From contig NZ_KB898630.1 of assembly GCF_000377705.1 (NCBI RefSeq), positions 1-64,000 of the forward strand: DNA of 64,000 nt, read 5' to 3'. Below the pieces are notes generated by a model. It did no database searches. It was given only the letters and a program-made list of their open reading frames with translations, and was not told where the DNA came from. Both the position numbers and the translations under genes were made by a program. Every line of letters starts with the position of its first letter. Position 1 is the stretch's first letter. Positions 25,894 to 36,299 of this stretch are shown here, piece by piece. This DNA comes from Salsuginibacillus kocurii DSM 18087. GTDB lineage: Bacteria; Bacillota; Bacilli; Bacillales; Marinococcaceae.

Positions 25894-26961
25894 TCAGCTT
25901 GAAGTCACTCTCTCTAAGGCGTGAAATTCTCTTATAATTTCCCCAATAACCACCGCCAATGGCACAGCTATGATTAAACCAACTACCCCGCCTAACTCAA
26001 AACCAGCCATAAGAGCTAGCAGAATAATGAGAGGATGCAAATGCACACTTTTTCCCACAATATATGGAGAAAGCAGGTTGCTCTCAACTTGTTGGATGAT
26101 AAACAAAATGACTCCTGTCCAGGCCACTAATGAAAGAGATTGAGTAGCAGCCCCGACTAGTGCAGGAGCTGCTCCAAGTAGAGGACCTACGTAGGGGATC
26201 AAGTCAAACAGCCCAATTACAAGCCCAAATAAAAGAGCATGAGGTACTCCAATTAGCCAAAGCCCCAAAATCGCAAGCCCCCCTACACATGCTGAAACAA
26301 TTAATTGTCCGCGAATGTAGCCTCCGAGGGCTCGGTCTACAGCTCGAATCAAACGCTCACCCTCTTCTTCCTTTTTCGAAGGAATAAATCGTTTGGCAAG
26401 CCGTTCAAATGCTCGTACGTCTTTAAGTAAATAAAATACAATAAAAGGGATTAAAAATAGGAACACAATACCTTCTACCATAACCGGCCAATGATCTACT
26501 AAGTGAACTGCGTGTTCTTCTAAAGCATTCCCGCCTTCATGCAGCCAATCAAAAATCGCATGATGAAGGTTCTCCGGCAAGACCTCAATCTGCTCTTTTA
26601 TTTCTTCTGCTTGATTTTCTACTGCAGAGATAAATGCGGGCAGTTTTACTGTCATTTCTTCTATTTGATGTAGTAGGCGAGGTCCAAATCCAATCACTCC
26701 CCCTGCTAATAAAGAAATAAAAAGGGTGTAAACCAATCCGATTGCTAAGGACCTGGGAATATGAAACCCCTCGAGCTTCGCAATAAAAGGATGAAGAAGA
26801 TAAGCAATAACACCCGCTAGAAGAAACGGGACAATCAGTTTTATAACTCCCATTAATAAAGGTTGCCACCATTCCTGCAATAATTTCAGCAAACTAAAAG
26901 CGACAAGAATTAATAAAATCATCCATAACCTTTTGCTCCAACGGGTAGATGAAAATTCCAT
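25894..26961 (-). CDS. yrrI: AI-2E family transporter (YrrI)
   Basis: 355 residues from ATG 26961, which follows GAGGTGAG; a longer frame to 27051 lacks support. It has about seven or eight membrane segments with the family pattern: RPLLxG-like WWQPLLMGVIKLIVPFLLAGVIAYLLHP (seen as WWQPLLMG and VIAYLLHPF), a central extracytoplasmic helical stretch, FIVFYLLKD, GYIRGQLIVSACVG, and the C-terminal LLSPYIVGKSVHLHPL and GGVVGLIIAVPL. Members are putative exporters or Na+/H+ antiporters; the substrate is unknown. In B. subtilis yrrI lies beside alaS; here the proline locus is inserted between. Confidence 0.88.
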   Translation of the reverse strand: MEFSSTRWSKRLWMILLILVAFSLLKLLQEWWQPLLMGVIKLIVPFLLAGVIAYLLHPFIAKLEGFHIPRSLAIGLVYTLFISLLAGGVIGFGPRLLHQIEEMTVKLPAFISAVENQAEEIKEQIEVLPENLHHAIFDWLHEGGNALEEHAVHLVDHWPVMVEGIVFLFLIPFIVFYLLKDVRAFERLAKRFIPSKKEEEGERLIRAVDRALGGYIRGQLIVSACVGGLAILGLWLIGVPHALLFGLVIGLFDLIPYVGPLLGAAPALVGAATQSLSLVAWTGVILFIIQQVESNLLSPYIVGKSVHLHPLIILLALMAGFELGGVVGLIIAVPLAVVIGEIIREFHALERVTSS

Positions 26962-27089
26962 ATTACTCACCTCGCCCTTAGTTTGCATCTTAAATGATGA
27001 TTTCATGTGTCTTTCCTGCTGCAGAAAAAGAAGGGGGATGCAGCAGCTCACATCAATTACACATCAAGTGGCTACCCTTCTTTTAAAAT

Positions 27090-27121
27090 AAACGCGGCCC
27101 TCTAATTGCAGGGCCGCGTTT
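27090..27121 (-). terminator. terminator behind the small gene at 27124
   Basis: Perfect 12-bp stem AAACGCGGCCCT / AGGGCCGCGTTT around eight bases, followed on the minus strand by TATTTTAAAA. Confidence 0.88.
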
Positions 27122-27123
27122 AT

Positions 27124-27303
27124 TTAGGTCAGCTGTTTTGACAACTGCTTTTGCATTTTTTGCCATCGTTTTCTCATGGCTCGCGTATTTAATTGCTTTG
27201 ACCAAGTGGAGGTCATTGATCGCTTTTTATTATTTTGATTCCAGCGAGATAGAGCAGCTGTTGTAACTCCAGCAGCAACTATCGCCATTAATGCTCGTCC
27301 CAT
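27124..27303 (-). CDS. small membrane-anchored hypothetical protein (YrzR/DUF3918-like)
   Basis: 59 residues from ATG 27303, after GGGAGG with eight-base spacing; the longer in-frame extension overlaps the next gene. A short hydrophobic N-terminus (ALMAIVAAGVTTAAL) is followed by a strongly basic tail (NNKKRSMTS, RAMRKRWQKMQKQL). Layout and position between recD2 and yrrI resemble the DUF3918 proteins of bacilli. Assignment is by resemblance only; the function is unknown. Confidence 0.6.
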   Translation of the reverse strand: MGRALMAIVAAGVTTAALSRWNQNNKKRSMTSTWSKQLNTRAMRKRWQKMQKQLSKQLT

Positions 27304-27328
27304 GTATCCAACCTCCCTGTCTGATTGG

Positions 27329-27502
27329 TTAGTCGGCTTCCGAAAACAAGTCATCTAAACAATCCAAGCTACCATCCTGGTCAACTTGAAACAAACTGAC
27401 TCCATCGTTTGTCTTACGCCATTCAATGCAACAGTTCCAACAGTAATAATGATACACGCCGATTTTCCCTGTTTGTTTTGAGCTGCAATTTGGGCAATAC
27501 AC
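27329..27502 (-). CDS. small zinc-ribbon-like protein
   Basis: 57 residues. GTG at 27502 is preferred because GAGGTG lies six bases upstream; the GTG inside that site would add three residues. Two CxxC pairs (CPNC near residue 3, CWNC near 24) separated by about 20 residues form a classic zinc ribbon; the C-terminal half is acidic (DQDGSLDCLDDLFSE). It lies between recD2 and the small membrane protein gene, likely in the same transcript. A nucleic-acid or protein contact role is inference. Confidence 0.7.
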   Translation of the reverse strand: MYCPNCSSKQTGKIGVYHYYCWNCCIEWRKTNDGVSLFQVDQDGSLDCLDDLFSEAD

Positions 27503-27649
27503 TCTTTCCACCTCTTTTATTTTAGCCTAGGACCAGTATAGGCAGGATAAAAAAGGCTTAAACACCCTGTGCAAAAAAGCTGAATGAACCCGCTTTTAAG
27601 CTTCTTATGATAAAATAAGCTCTTCTCGAACAAACAATCGGACGTACAA

Positions 27650-29971
27650 TTAGTCTGCACCCCCGATTGTTTTTTCATGTATAGGAGAACTTTCCATACG
27701 GTCTGCTAGTAAAGACACCAACCTCGTATATCGGTTCCCGCTTGTTTTTGTGCGAATGGCATAGTCAAGTGCTTTCATCTCTCCGCACAGAATTAAATAT
27801 TCCTTTGCCCTAGTAATGCCTGTATAAATGAGATTTCGTTTCAGCATGCGGCGGTAAGCCATCACCACTGGAGCGATCACAATTGGAAATTCACTCCCTT
27901 GTGCCTTATGAATCGAAGAACAGTAAGCAAGCGTAATTTGATTTAAATCCTTCTTTTCATACGTGATCTCTTTTCCTTCAAAAGAAATGACAATTTGCAT
28001 TTTTTTATCGGCAGTTTCATTTGCTTTGAATATGGCTACAATTTCACCTCTGTCTCCATTATAGATCCCTTCTTCCGGTACATTGACAAGCTGGAGCACC
28101 ATATCACCAGTACGATAAGTAGCTTCGCCATGAGCGACTTCACGTCGTCCTTCTTTTTCTGGATTGAATAATGCTTGCAGACGTTCATTCAAGGTATTGA
28201 TACCAGCTGGACCTTTGTACATCGGTGCTAATACTTGAATCTCTTTCGCCGTATATCCTCGGTTTACCGCCCCGCTGCAGACGCGTTCCACTACAGCGAT
28301 AACCTGTTCGGTTTGACAGTCGAAAAAACGGCGGTCTGACTTTGGTTCTGCTAAATCATCCGGCATTTCTCCAGCTTTTAGATGGTGGGCCATGTCAATG
28401 ATGGAAGATCCTTCGGCCTGCCGGTATACAACAGAGAGCGCAACTGCTGGCAGCACATTAGCTTCCAATAGATCGCCAAGTACTTCGCCAGGACCAACAG
28501 ATGGCAATTGATCTTCATCCCCTACAAGTATCACTTTCATGCCATCTGGAATGGCGCGAAACAATTGGTTCATGAGCCACATATCCACCATCGAGACCTC
28601 ATCGATAATCAGCACATGACCGGCCAATGGATTTTCTTCGTGATGTTCAAGCGGTTCATCTTCTGCTTCTGTACCTTTATAGCCAAGCAAGCGGTGGATC
28701 GTATACGCGGGAAGGCCTGTCGTTTCTTTCATCCGCTTGGCTGCTCTTCCTGTCGGAGCAGCCAGAAGAACGGGAAACGGCTCTTTCTTATAATCCGCGG
28801 GCTCAAGCGAGAACCCTTCCAACCTTGCGTAAATGTCTACGATAGCCTGAATAACCGTCGTCTTTCCAGTACCAGGACCTCCGGTTAGGATCATTAACGG
28901 ATTTTCAATGGCCGTGCGTATCGCTTCATGTTGTTTATCTGCATAGGTCATGTCAAACCGTTCTTCAGTTTCACCAAGTGCCTCTAAAAACGCTGCTTCC
29001 TCTAATCCTTCTTCATCTTCAGCTTGTTCCATTAATCTTGATATATGTGTGACAAAGCCTTTTTCCGCAAAATAGAGTGAGGGAAGATATACCCGTGTCT
29101 CATCGACAGCAAGCTTGCTCTCTTCGGCCAATTCCACAATGGCCTGAAGTAAATGTTCCTTTGTTAGCTCTGGAGTGTGGGCAGCCAAAAGCTGATAAGT
29201 CTCCTCCACTAGCTCGCCTTCTGGATAATATACGTGACCTTCCTGCATGGACTTTTCGTATAAACTGTACATTAACCCCGCTTTCAACCGTTCTGCATCA
29301 AGGGGGTCTATGCCAAGCTCTCTTCCGAGCATATCTGCTTTGTAAAAACCGATGCCCTCAACGTCCCAAACGAGCTGATAAGGATCTGCTTGAACCTTCT
29401 CCAACGTCTCTTCTTCATATGTATTGTAAATGCGTGTAGCTAAATCGAGACCAAACCCGTGCTGGGTCAAATATATCATTGCCCGCTCCATGCCCTGGTT
29501 TTCCATTAATGTGTCATGGATTTGTTTTTGTTTTTGCTCCTTTAAGCCTTCTACTTTTTGTAAGCATGCAGGGTCCGCCAAGATTTTCTGAACTGCTGTA
29601 TCTCCTAAAGCTCCCACCACTGCTTCAGCAGTTTTGCGCCCTATTCCTGGAAAGCGGTCACTTGCTAAATATTGAATGACAGCGTCCACTCCGGTCGGCA
29701 TCACTCGTTCAAATTGTTCCGCTTTAAACTGCACCCCGTACACCGGATGTTCAATCAGTCCACCATAAAAACAATAGGTTTCTTCTTCCTCTAAAGATGG
29801 AAAAGAGCCAACAACAGTTATCTGTTTTTCCTTTGGAGCGAATGAAGCTTCTTCGGGTTTGAGGTGAAGGACGCTGTAACCATTGTCCTGATTCCTAAAA
29901 AGCGTGCGGAGGATTTCCCCTTGAACAAACTCCATCTCCTCTTGTTGGGCTGTGCTTGACTCTTCTGCCAT
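27650..29971 (-). CDS. recD2: SF1B DNA helicase RecD2 (YrrC)
   Basis: 773 residues. The N-terminal region (about 1-100) is of the RecD2-type OB/N-terminal kind, followed by helix-hairpin-helix sequence (RFPGIGRKTAEAV near 107, VEGIGFYKADMLGR near 206). The helicase core has Walker A GGPGTGKTTV (about 361-370), Walker B IIDEVSMVD, GDEDQLPSVGPG and the motif V/VI region SSIHKAQGSEFP and YTGITRAKEYL. RecD2 is a 5'-3' helicase that works without RecBC and is linked to replication-fork progression and mismatch repair. The yrrB TPR gene ends 18 bases upstream. Confidence 0.95.
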   Translation of the reverse strand: MAEESSTAQQEEMEFVQGEILRTLFRNQDNGYSVLHLKPEEASFAPKEKQITVVGSFPSLEEEETYCFYGGLIEHPVYGVQFKAEQFERVMPTGVDAVIQYLASDRFPGIGRKTAEAVVGALGDTAVQKILADPACLQKVEGLKEQKQKQIHDTLMENQGMERAMIYLTQHGFGLDLATRIYNTYEEETLEKVQADPYQLVWDVEGIGFYKADMLGRELGIDPLDAERLKAGLMYSLYEKSMQEGHVYYPEGELVEETYQLLAAHTPELTKEHLLQAIVELAEESKLAVDETRVYLPSLYFAEKGFVTHISRLMEQAEDEEGLEEAAFLEALGETEERFDMTYADKQHEAIRTAIENPLMILTGGPGTGKTTVIQAIVDIYARLEGFSLEPADYKKEPFPVLLAAPTGRAAKRMKETTGLPAYTIHRLLGYKGTEAEDEPLEHHEENPLAGHVLIIDEVSMVDMWLMNQLFRAIPDGMKVILVGDEDQLPSVGPGEVLGDLLEANVLPAVALSVVYRQAEGSSIIDMAHHLKAGEMPDDLAEPKSDRRFFDCQTEQVIAVVERVCSGAVNRGYTAKEIQVLAPMYKGPAGINTLNERLQALFNPEKEGRREVAHGEATYRTGDMVLQLVNVPEEGIYNGDRGEIVAIFKANETADKKMQIVISFEGKEITYEKKDLNQITLAYCSSIHKAQGSEFPIVIAPVVMAYRRMLKRNLIYTGITRAKEYLILCGEMKALDYAIRTKTSGNRYTRLVSLLADRMESSPIHEKTIGGAD

Positions 29972-29989
29972 CTTGAAAGCCTCCCCGTA

Positions 29990-30652
29990 TTACTTGCCTA
30001 ACATGCCTTCAACTTGCTTCTTGCCATTAGCTGCAAGCACGTGATCTGGCTGAATGTTTAATGCTTCTTCAAATGCACGCAGAGCTCCTTTTGCATCATC
30101 TTTAAATGCATAAGCAACGCCAAGATTAAAATATGCATCCGCATGGTCTGGTACTTGCTCAATTAAGCGTTCGAACTCAGGAATCGCTTCATCCACATAT
30201 TCAAGCTGAGCAAGGCAGAGGGCATAATAAAACCTTGCATCTTCATCTTCCGCCTCTTTATCAAGTGCTGTTTTCAACATCGGCATGGCCCGGTGTAAAT
30301 CACCTAGCTCGTAGTGGCACATGCCAAGCATATAAAAAAGGCTGCCATCTTCCAATCCTGCTGTTTGTGCTTTTTGATAAGAGGTTAATGCTTCCGCGTA
30401 TTTTTCATCATTATATAATACATTCCCGGCTCCGTACCAGGCACTCGCTTGCGTGGAATCAAGCTCAGTTGCTTTTTGAAAAAAGGACATTGCTTTTTCC
30501 GGTTCTCCTACTGAAGCTAACAAATTGCCAAAATTCGTATATGAAACTGGGTCTTCTGGGTTTTGTTCGATAGCTTCATGTAAAAGTTCGGCTGCTTCTT
30601 CCATTTTTCCTTCTTGCAGTTTTTCGACTGCTTTTTTATTTAACTCACTCAT
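29990..30652 (-). CDS. yrrB: tetratricopeptide repeat protein (YrrB)
   Basis: 220 residues made of about six TPR units: NKKAVEKLQEGKMEEAAELL, DPVSYTNFGNLLASVGEPEK, ASAWYGAGNVLYNDEKYAEA, SLFYMLGMCHYELGDLHRAM, DARFYYALCLAQLEYVDEAI and DAYFNLGVAYAFKDDAKGAL can be followed at 34-residue spacing. A cytoplasmic protein-binding scaffold, as in B. subtilis YrrB, whose structure is an open TPR superhelix. It is encoded between mnmA and recD2 as in that species. Confidence 0.93.
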   Translation of the reverse strand: MSELNKKAVEKLQEGKMEEAAELLHEAIEQNPEDPVSYTNFGNLLASVGEPEKAMSFFQKATELDSTQASAWYGAGNVLYNDEKYAEALTSYQKAQTAGLEDGSLFYMLGMCHYELGDLHRAMPMLKTALDKEAEDEDARFYYALCLAQLEYVDEAIPEFERLIEQVPDHADAYFNLGVAYAFKDDAKGALRAFEEALNIQPDHVLAANGKKQVEGMLGK

Positions 30653-30739
30653 GCCTTCTCCTCCTCATACTCCTGTGATTCTATTTGCAAGGAGCAGTTT
30701 ATCAAACATACATTGGCTGGTAAAAGAGAAAATCGAAAA

Positions 30740-31916
<1,177 letters not shown>

Positions 31917-31966
31917 TTATCGTTTCCTGTGACAGGAAGCTATTTAATTGCTTATAGCTTTTGTGT

Positions 31967-33109
31967 TTACTTAGCTTGCAGTCGTTCTGTTACTTTCTTT
32001 AAAACTTGAGCAATTTTCTCGGCTTCTTCCTCGGTATTTTGATAGCCGAAACTAAAACGTACAGAACTGTAAATACGCTCTTCTTGCCCATACATAGCAT
32101 AAAGCACATGTGAAGGTTCTATTGACCCAGCTGTACAAGCAGAACCGCTGGAAACTGCCACCCCTTCAAGATCAAGATTCATCAGCAATTGCTCAACCGG
32201 TATACCCGGAAAATAAACATTCACAATGTGAGGTAAACGTTTTGCTCGTTCAGCATTTACTTCATGGGCTACTTCATTTTCCTTCAATGCTTTCAAAAAG
32301 GCATCTGCCACTTGAACATAAGTCTGTTCCCGCTCTGTTCGTTCCTCCATTAAGAGCGTAACAGCTTTCGCAAAACCAGCCATTGCCGGCACGTTTTCAG
32401 TCCCCGCTCTTCTTTTTCGTTCTTGTTCTCCACCTTTTAAAGCAGCTTCTAGTCTAACGGAGGGCCCTACATAAAGAAAACCGGCTCCTTTTGGCCCGTT
32501 AATTTTATGAGCAGAGGCGGTCAGTAAATCGACAGGCAGTGATGTCACATCAAGAGAGACACTTCCATAAACTTGAACTGCATCGGTATGAAAGGCAATC
32601 TCAAGTGGTTCTAAATAAGAGGCAATCTCTTCGACAGGCTGCATAGCGCCTGTTTCGTTATTTCCATACATTACGCTGACTAGAATAGTATCTTCACGTA
32701 CTGCTTCCTGAAGGTCTTGAAGTGAAACGATACCTTCTTCATTAACAGACAAATAAGTCACTTCAAATCCCCGTGCTTCTAAGTGTTCACACGGGTGAAG
32801 AACAGCATGGTGTTCAATTTGTGTTGTAATAATATGCTTTCCCCGCTCTTGGTTTGCTTCAGCATAACCAATGATAGCTAAATTATTAGCTTCTGTGCCA
32901 CCACTTGTTAAAATGATCTCTTCTGAGTTGGCATGAATGGAAGTAGCTATGACACGGCGAGCCTGATCGAGCGTTTTTCTTGCTTCTCTTCCAAATTGAT
33001 GAATGCTTGACGGGTTGCCAAACCCGCTTTGCATATGCGGGATGACCTCGTCAACGACTTCAGGACGAACTGGAGTCGTTGCCGCATGATCCGCATAGAT
33101 CGCTTGCAT
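31967..33109 (-). CDS. yrvO: cysteine desulfurase (YrvO, IscS/NifS type)
   Basis: 380 residues. PLP-dependent class V enzyme: YADHAATTPVRPEV at the start, HxVL motif TTQIEHHAVLHPCE, PLP lysine in SAHKINGPKG (about 203) and the sulfur-carrying Cys in SSGSACTAGS (about 327). It releases sulfur from cysteine; in B. subtilis YrvO is the dedicated donor to MnmA for tRNA thiolation, and the gene order cymR-yrvO-mnmA is kept here. Confidence 0.95.
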   Translation of the reverse strand: MQAIYADHAATTPVRPEVVDEVIPHMQSGFGNPSSIHQFGREARKTLDQARRVIATSIHANSEEIILTSGGTEANNLAIIGYAEANQERGKHIITTQIEHHAVLHPCEHLEARGFEVTYLSVNEEGIVSLQDLQEAVREDTILVSVMYGNNETGAMQPVEEIASYLEPLEIAFHTDAVQVYGSVSLDVTSLPVDLLTASAHKINGPKGAGFLYVGPSVRLEAALKGGEQERKRRAGTENVPAMAGFAKAVTLLMEERTEREQTYVQVADAFLKALKENEVAHEVNAERAKRLPHIVNVYFPGIPVEQLLMNLDLEGVAVSSGSACTAGSIEPSHVLYAMYGQEERIYSSVRFSFGYQNTEEEAEKIAQVLKKVTERLQAK

Positions 33110-33154
33110 GTTGTCACCTGCTTTCTAAACTTCTGCCACCACAAGAAGGATGTG

Positions 33155-33574
33155 CTAGATATAAAACATATAATATTCCTGTTCGCCTGTGTCTTCATAC
33201 GTAGCCAGGTCGTTCAGTGTAGTGGAATCAAGTACATCTTTTACTGCATCACGGATTTTAATCCATAAATCTCTTTTAGCCGGTTCTTCATCATCGACCA
33301 CTTCTACCGGGCTGATGGGACCTTCTAAAACACGGATAATATCGCCAGCTGTAATCTCTTCAGGCTCTTTTGCCAACATATACCCGCCGTATGCCCCTCT
33401 GACACTTTTTACATACGTAGCATTTCGCAAGGGAGCAATTAACTGCTCCAAGTAATGTTCAGATAGGTTATGATCTTTGGCAATCGACTTTAGAGAAGTT
33501 GGTCCTTCACCGTGCTTTTTCGCTAATGCGATCATAATCGTGAGCCCGTAGCGCCCTTTTGTTGATATTTTCAT
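33155..33574 (-). CDS. cymR: Rrf2-family regulator CymR
   Basis: 139 residues from ATG 33574, after AGAGGTGA. Winged helix-turn-helix (KISTKGRYGLTIMI, LKSIAKDHNLSEHYLEQLI) and the Rrf2 dimer helix. It has no cysteine at all, so it cannot hold an iron-sulfur cluster, unlike IscR; this fits CymR, which senses O-acetylserine through CysK and represses cysteine and sulfur genes. Its start lies inside the 3' end of the membrane protein gene at 33507-34208 (68-base overlap). Confidence 0.92.
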   Translation of the reverse strand: MKISTKGRYGLTIMIALAKKHGEGPTSLKSIAKDHNLSEHYLEQLIAPLRNATYVKSVRGAYGGYMLAKEPEEITAGDIIRVLEGPISPVEVVDDEEPAKRDLWIKIRDAVKDVLDSTTLNDLATYEDTGEQEYYMFYI

Positions 33575-34208
33575 CCTTGTCACCTCTTTCAAGAAGTCGC
33601 GTGACTGCAGCTTGACATTGGGGCATGGCTTTACCTACTACATGCCCAATTCCTACAGAAAATAATATCGTACCAATAAAGACTGGACCTCCCAGCAACC
33701 AGCCGACGGCCAACACAGCAATTTCCATAACGCCGCGGACGCGGGATACGTTCCAGCCTGTTTTCTCTTTAATGGCAAGCATGAGAGAATCTCTAGGTCC
33801 TGCACCGCAATTTGGGGCAATATAGAGTCCAATCCCATAGCCCATAATTATAATACCAGCCAGCAGCATAAGAAAACGAAAAACCATACTGTCCGGCGTG
33901 CTTAAAGTCAGTAAAAATATATCAATAAAAACCCCGACTAGCAACATATTGATAATTCCGCCAGCCTGAGGTCTTTCTTTCATCATCAGCGAAGTTACGC
34001 CTATGATGACAATCCCAACTATAATACTCCATGAGCCAACTGTTAAGCCAAACTGTGTCGTTAAACCGATATGCAGTACGTCCCAGGGAGCACTACCAAG
34101 CTCAGCTTGAATCATTAAAGCAACCCCAAAAGACATTACGACCAAGCCTACCATAAAAATAAGCCAGCGCAACATCAAATGACCTTGCTTTCTTTTACGC
34201 GTCTCCAC
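33507..34208 (-). CDS. YczE/YyaS/YitT family membrane protein
   Basis: About 233 residues. GTG 34208 has AAGG at suitable distance; GTG 34214 and ATG 34175 (MLRWLIF) are alternatives. Five membrane segments follow the YczE pattern: LVVMSFGVALMIQAELGSAPWDVLH (seen as VALMIQAELGSAPWDVLH), SIIVGIVIIGVTSL, a repeat-like second half IMGYGIGLYIAPNCGAGPRDSL, and FIGTILFSVGIGHVVG. B. subtilis YczE is needed for bacillaene/surfactin-related processes through an unknown mechanism. The last 68 bases run over the cymR start, so the two are probably co-transcribed. Confidence 0.82.
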   Translation of the reverse strand: METRKRKQGHLMLRWLIFMVGLVVMSFGVALMIQAELGSAPWDVLHIGLTTQFGLTVGSWSIIVGIVIIGVTSLMMKERPQAGGIINMLLVGVFIDIFLLTLSTPDSMVFRFLMLLAGIIIMGYGIGLYIAPNCGAGPRDSLMLAIKEKTGWNVSRVRGVMEIAVLAVGWLLGGPVFIGTILFSVGIGHVVGKAMPQCQAAVTRLLERGDKDENINKRALRAHDYDRISEKAR

Positions 34209-34419
34209 ATGCACCCTTCTCTCTCTCTACTATTAAATTCGTAGTCATTATAGCACGAATTACCTGCTTTTCACAGTTTGCTAACTCTTGGTTAGAAGGT
34301 TAAAATACGACTAATACGAAAAATCGAGGGCTAGAGACGCTTGATTTTTGAAAAGCAGAGTAGCGGAAGATTCATTCAGCACTTATAACGCATGTAGAAA
34401 AGACAGGAGCGATGTCTTC

Positions 34420-35694
34420 GTGACAAGTCAACCTCTCGCTTATCGGTTAAGGCCGACGAGCATTGAAACGATTTTAGGCCAAACGCATTTAATCGGACAA
34501 GGGAAAATGATTGAACGAATGGTGCGTGCGCGTAAGCTTAGTTCAATGATTTTATTCGGGCCGCCTGGAACAGGAAAAACCTCGATTGCCAGAGCCATTG
34601 CCGGCAGCACAGACACACCTTACAAAATGCTTAATGCCGTCACAAATAACAAAAAAGATATGGAAATAGCAGTTGAAGAAGCAAAAATATCAAACCAGTT
34701 AATTGTGATCATGGACGAGGTCCACCGCTTGGATAAAACGAAGCAAGATTTTCTGCTGCCTCACCTGGAAAAAGGCTTGCTTATCATGATTGGAGCTACC
34801 ACCGCCAACCCTTATCACAGCATGAACCCAGCTTTGCGCAGCCGTTGTCATTTATATGAAGTCTATCGACCGGAACCAGCTGACATAGAAGCCATAGTAA
34901 AACGGGCGGTGGACTACCTTGAAAATGAAAATAATCAAAAGATTGACCTGACTGCTGAAGCTTTAGAGCACTTGGCTGTGTCTTCAGGTGGGGATATGCG
35001 CACAGCCGTAAATGCACTCGAGTTGGCCGTGCTTTCAAGCGACACCGATGACTCCAATACACTTAACATCGACTTGGAAACAGCTTCTGAATGTATCCAG
35101 AAAAAACAATTTAATCATGATAAAGATGGAGACATGCATTACGATGTACTATCTGCCTTTCAGAAATCCATTCGCGGCAGTGATCCTGATGCAGCTCTTC
35201 ATTACTTAAGCCGCTTGATTGAAGCAGGTGACCTTATAAGCATTGGACGCCGCCTCATCGTTACAGCGTATGAAGACATTGGGCTCGCCAATCCGCAGGC
35301 AGGAAGCCATGCCCTTCATGCGGTGGAAGCAGCTGAACGGCTTGGCTTTCCAGAAGCCCGCATTCCGCTTGCTAATGCAGTCATTGAGCTTTGTCTTTCT
35401 CCAAAATCAAATAGCGCTTATCAAGCATTAGACCGAGCAAGTGCCGAGTTAAAACACACAGGCACGCCTGAAATTCCACTCCACTTAAAAGATGCCCATT
35501 ATAAAGGAGCCTCTGACCTAGGACGGGGCAATGAGTACCTTTATCCTCATCATTTTGAAAGCGGCTGGGTCCAGCAACAGTATATGCCGGATAAGCTGAA
35601 GCGGAAACAATATTACGAACCAAAATCTAACAGCAAGTTCGAAAAGGCTTTTAAAGAAGTGTATGATAAAATAAAAGCCTCCAAAAACATTTGA
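34420..35694 (+). CDS. rarA: replication-associated recombination protein RarA (MgsA, YrvN)
   Basis: 424 residues from GTG 34420, with AGGAG ten bases upstream; the protein then starts TSQPLAYRLRPTSIETILGQ as in relatives (422 residues in B. subtilis). AAA+ core: GPPGTGKTS Walker A near residue 46, IMDEVHRL Walker B near 100, sensor 1 GATTANP; then the MgsA tetramerisation domain (ALHYLSRLIEAGDLISIGRRL, YEDIGLANPQA). It acts at stalled forks. It points away from the yrvO-mnmA operon and is followed by a terminator. Confidence 0.95.
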   Translation: MTSQPLAYRLRPTSIETILGQTHLIGQGKMIERMVRARKLSSMILFGPPGTGKTSIARAIAGSTDTPYKMLNAVTNNKKDMEIAVEEAKISNQLIVIMDEVHRLDKTKQDFLLPHLEKGLLIMIGATTANPYHSMNPALRSRCHLYEVYRPEPADIEAIVKRAVDYLENENNQKIDLTAEALEHLAVSSGGDMRTAVNALELAVLSSDTDDSNTLNIDLETASECIQKKQFNHDKDGDMHYDVLSAFQKSIRGSDPDAALHYLSRLIEAGDLISIGRRLIVTAYEDIGLANPQAGSHALHAVEAAERLGFPEARIPLANAVIELCLSPKSNSAYQALDRASAELKHTGTPEIPLHLKDAHYKGASDLGRGNEYLYPHHFESGWVQQQYMPDKLKRKQYYEPKSNSKFEKAFKEVYDKIKASKNI

Positions 35695-35760
35695 GTCCAC
35701 AGTTCTCATGGTATCCCATTCTTATCTAATCATATGTAAGCAAAGATTTTGCAATAAAAA

Positions 35761-35793
35761 ACAAGGCCCTCCTTCGAAGAAAAAGGGCCTTGT
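35761..35793. terminator. bidirectional terminator behind rarA
   Basis: ACAAGGCCCT (35761-35770) pairs with AGGGCCTTGT (35784-35793), flanked by A-run and TTTT, serving rarA and the convergent kinase fragment. Confidence 0.9.
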
Positions 35794-35799
35794 TTTCAA

Positions 35800-36252
35800 T
35801 TAAGCGTTGGATACCTCTATTATTCGGTCAGCTTGTGGCAAGAAAAAATCTACTGTTGTACGTTCCTCGAGTTCACTATTTACTTGAAGCCGCCCTCCCG
35901 CTTCTTCAATAATTTGTTCACAGCTCATCATTCCAAGTCCAGTTCCGTGTTCTTTAGTAGTAAAGAAAGGTGTTCCGATTTGAGAAAGAGTGGCTGGGTC
36001 CATCCCCTTTCCGGTATCAACTATCCTAACCTGAACCATCCCCTCCTGGCTGGCTTTTGTATCAATGCTCAACGCCTTGCCTATTTCTATGGCCTTTATC
36101 GCATTACTTAACACATTCACTACCACTTGCTGAAATTTTGAAGCTTCTCCTGCTACTTTAGGTATTTCCTGAAGGTGAATACGAAATGTAAGCTCCTTTT
36201 TCCTAATAAGCGGCTCATATAAGATGAGAGCTTCTTCTAACATTTTATTCAT
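35800..36252 (-). pseudogene. truncated sensor histidine kinase (ATPase domain only)
   Basis: 150 residues forming a complete HATPase_c domain: N box NVLSNAIKAIE, G1 DTGKGMD, F box FFTTK, G2 GTGLGMMSC. The GTPFFTTKEHGTGLGMM region is typical of Bacillus sporulation kinases (KinB/KinE type). Sensor and His phosphoacceptor helices are missing. Upstream of ATG 36252 the frame continues about ten codons (SRNTEESTD) to a stop, showing that the N-terminal two thirds were lost. It neighbours another decayed gene. It may be dead, or expressed as an isolated ATPase. Confidence 0.8.
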
Positions 36253-36299
36253 ATCAGTACTTTCCTCAGTGTTGCGGCTTTTTTATCGTATGAATATCA

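Noticed and set aside
28508-28888. 126-residue plus-strand frame, with similar frames at 50065-50490 and 58166-58618
   Set aside because: They lie antisense to recD2, recJ and the ArsB/NhaD gene, each well supported by motifs.
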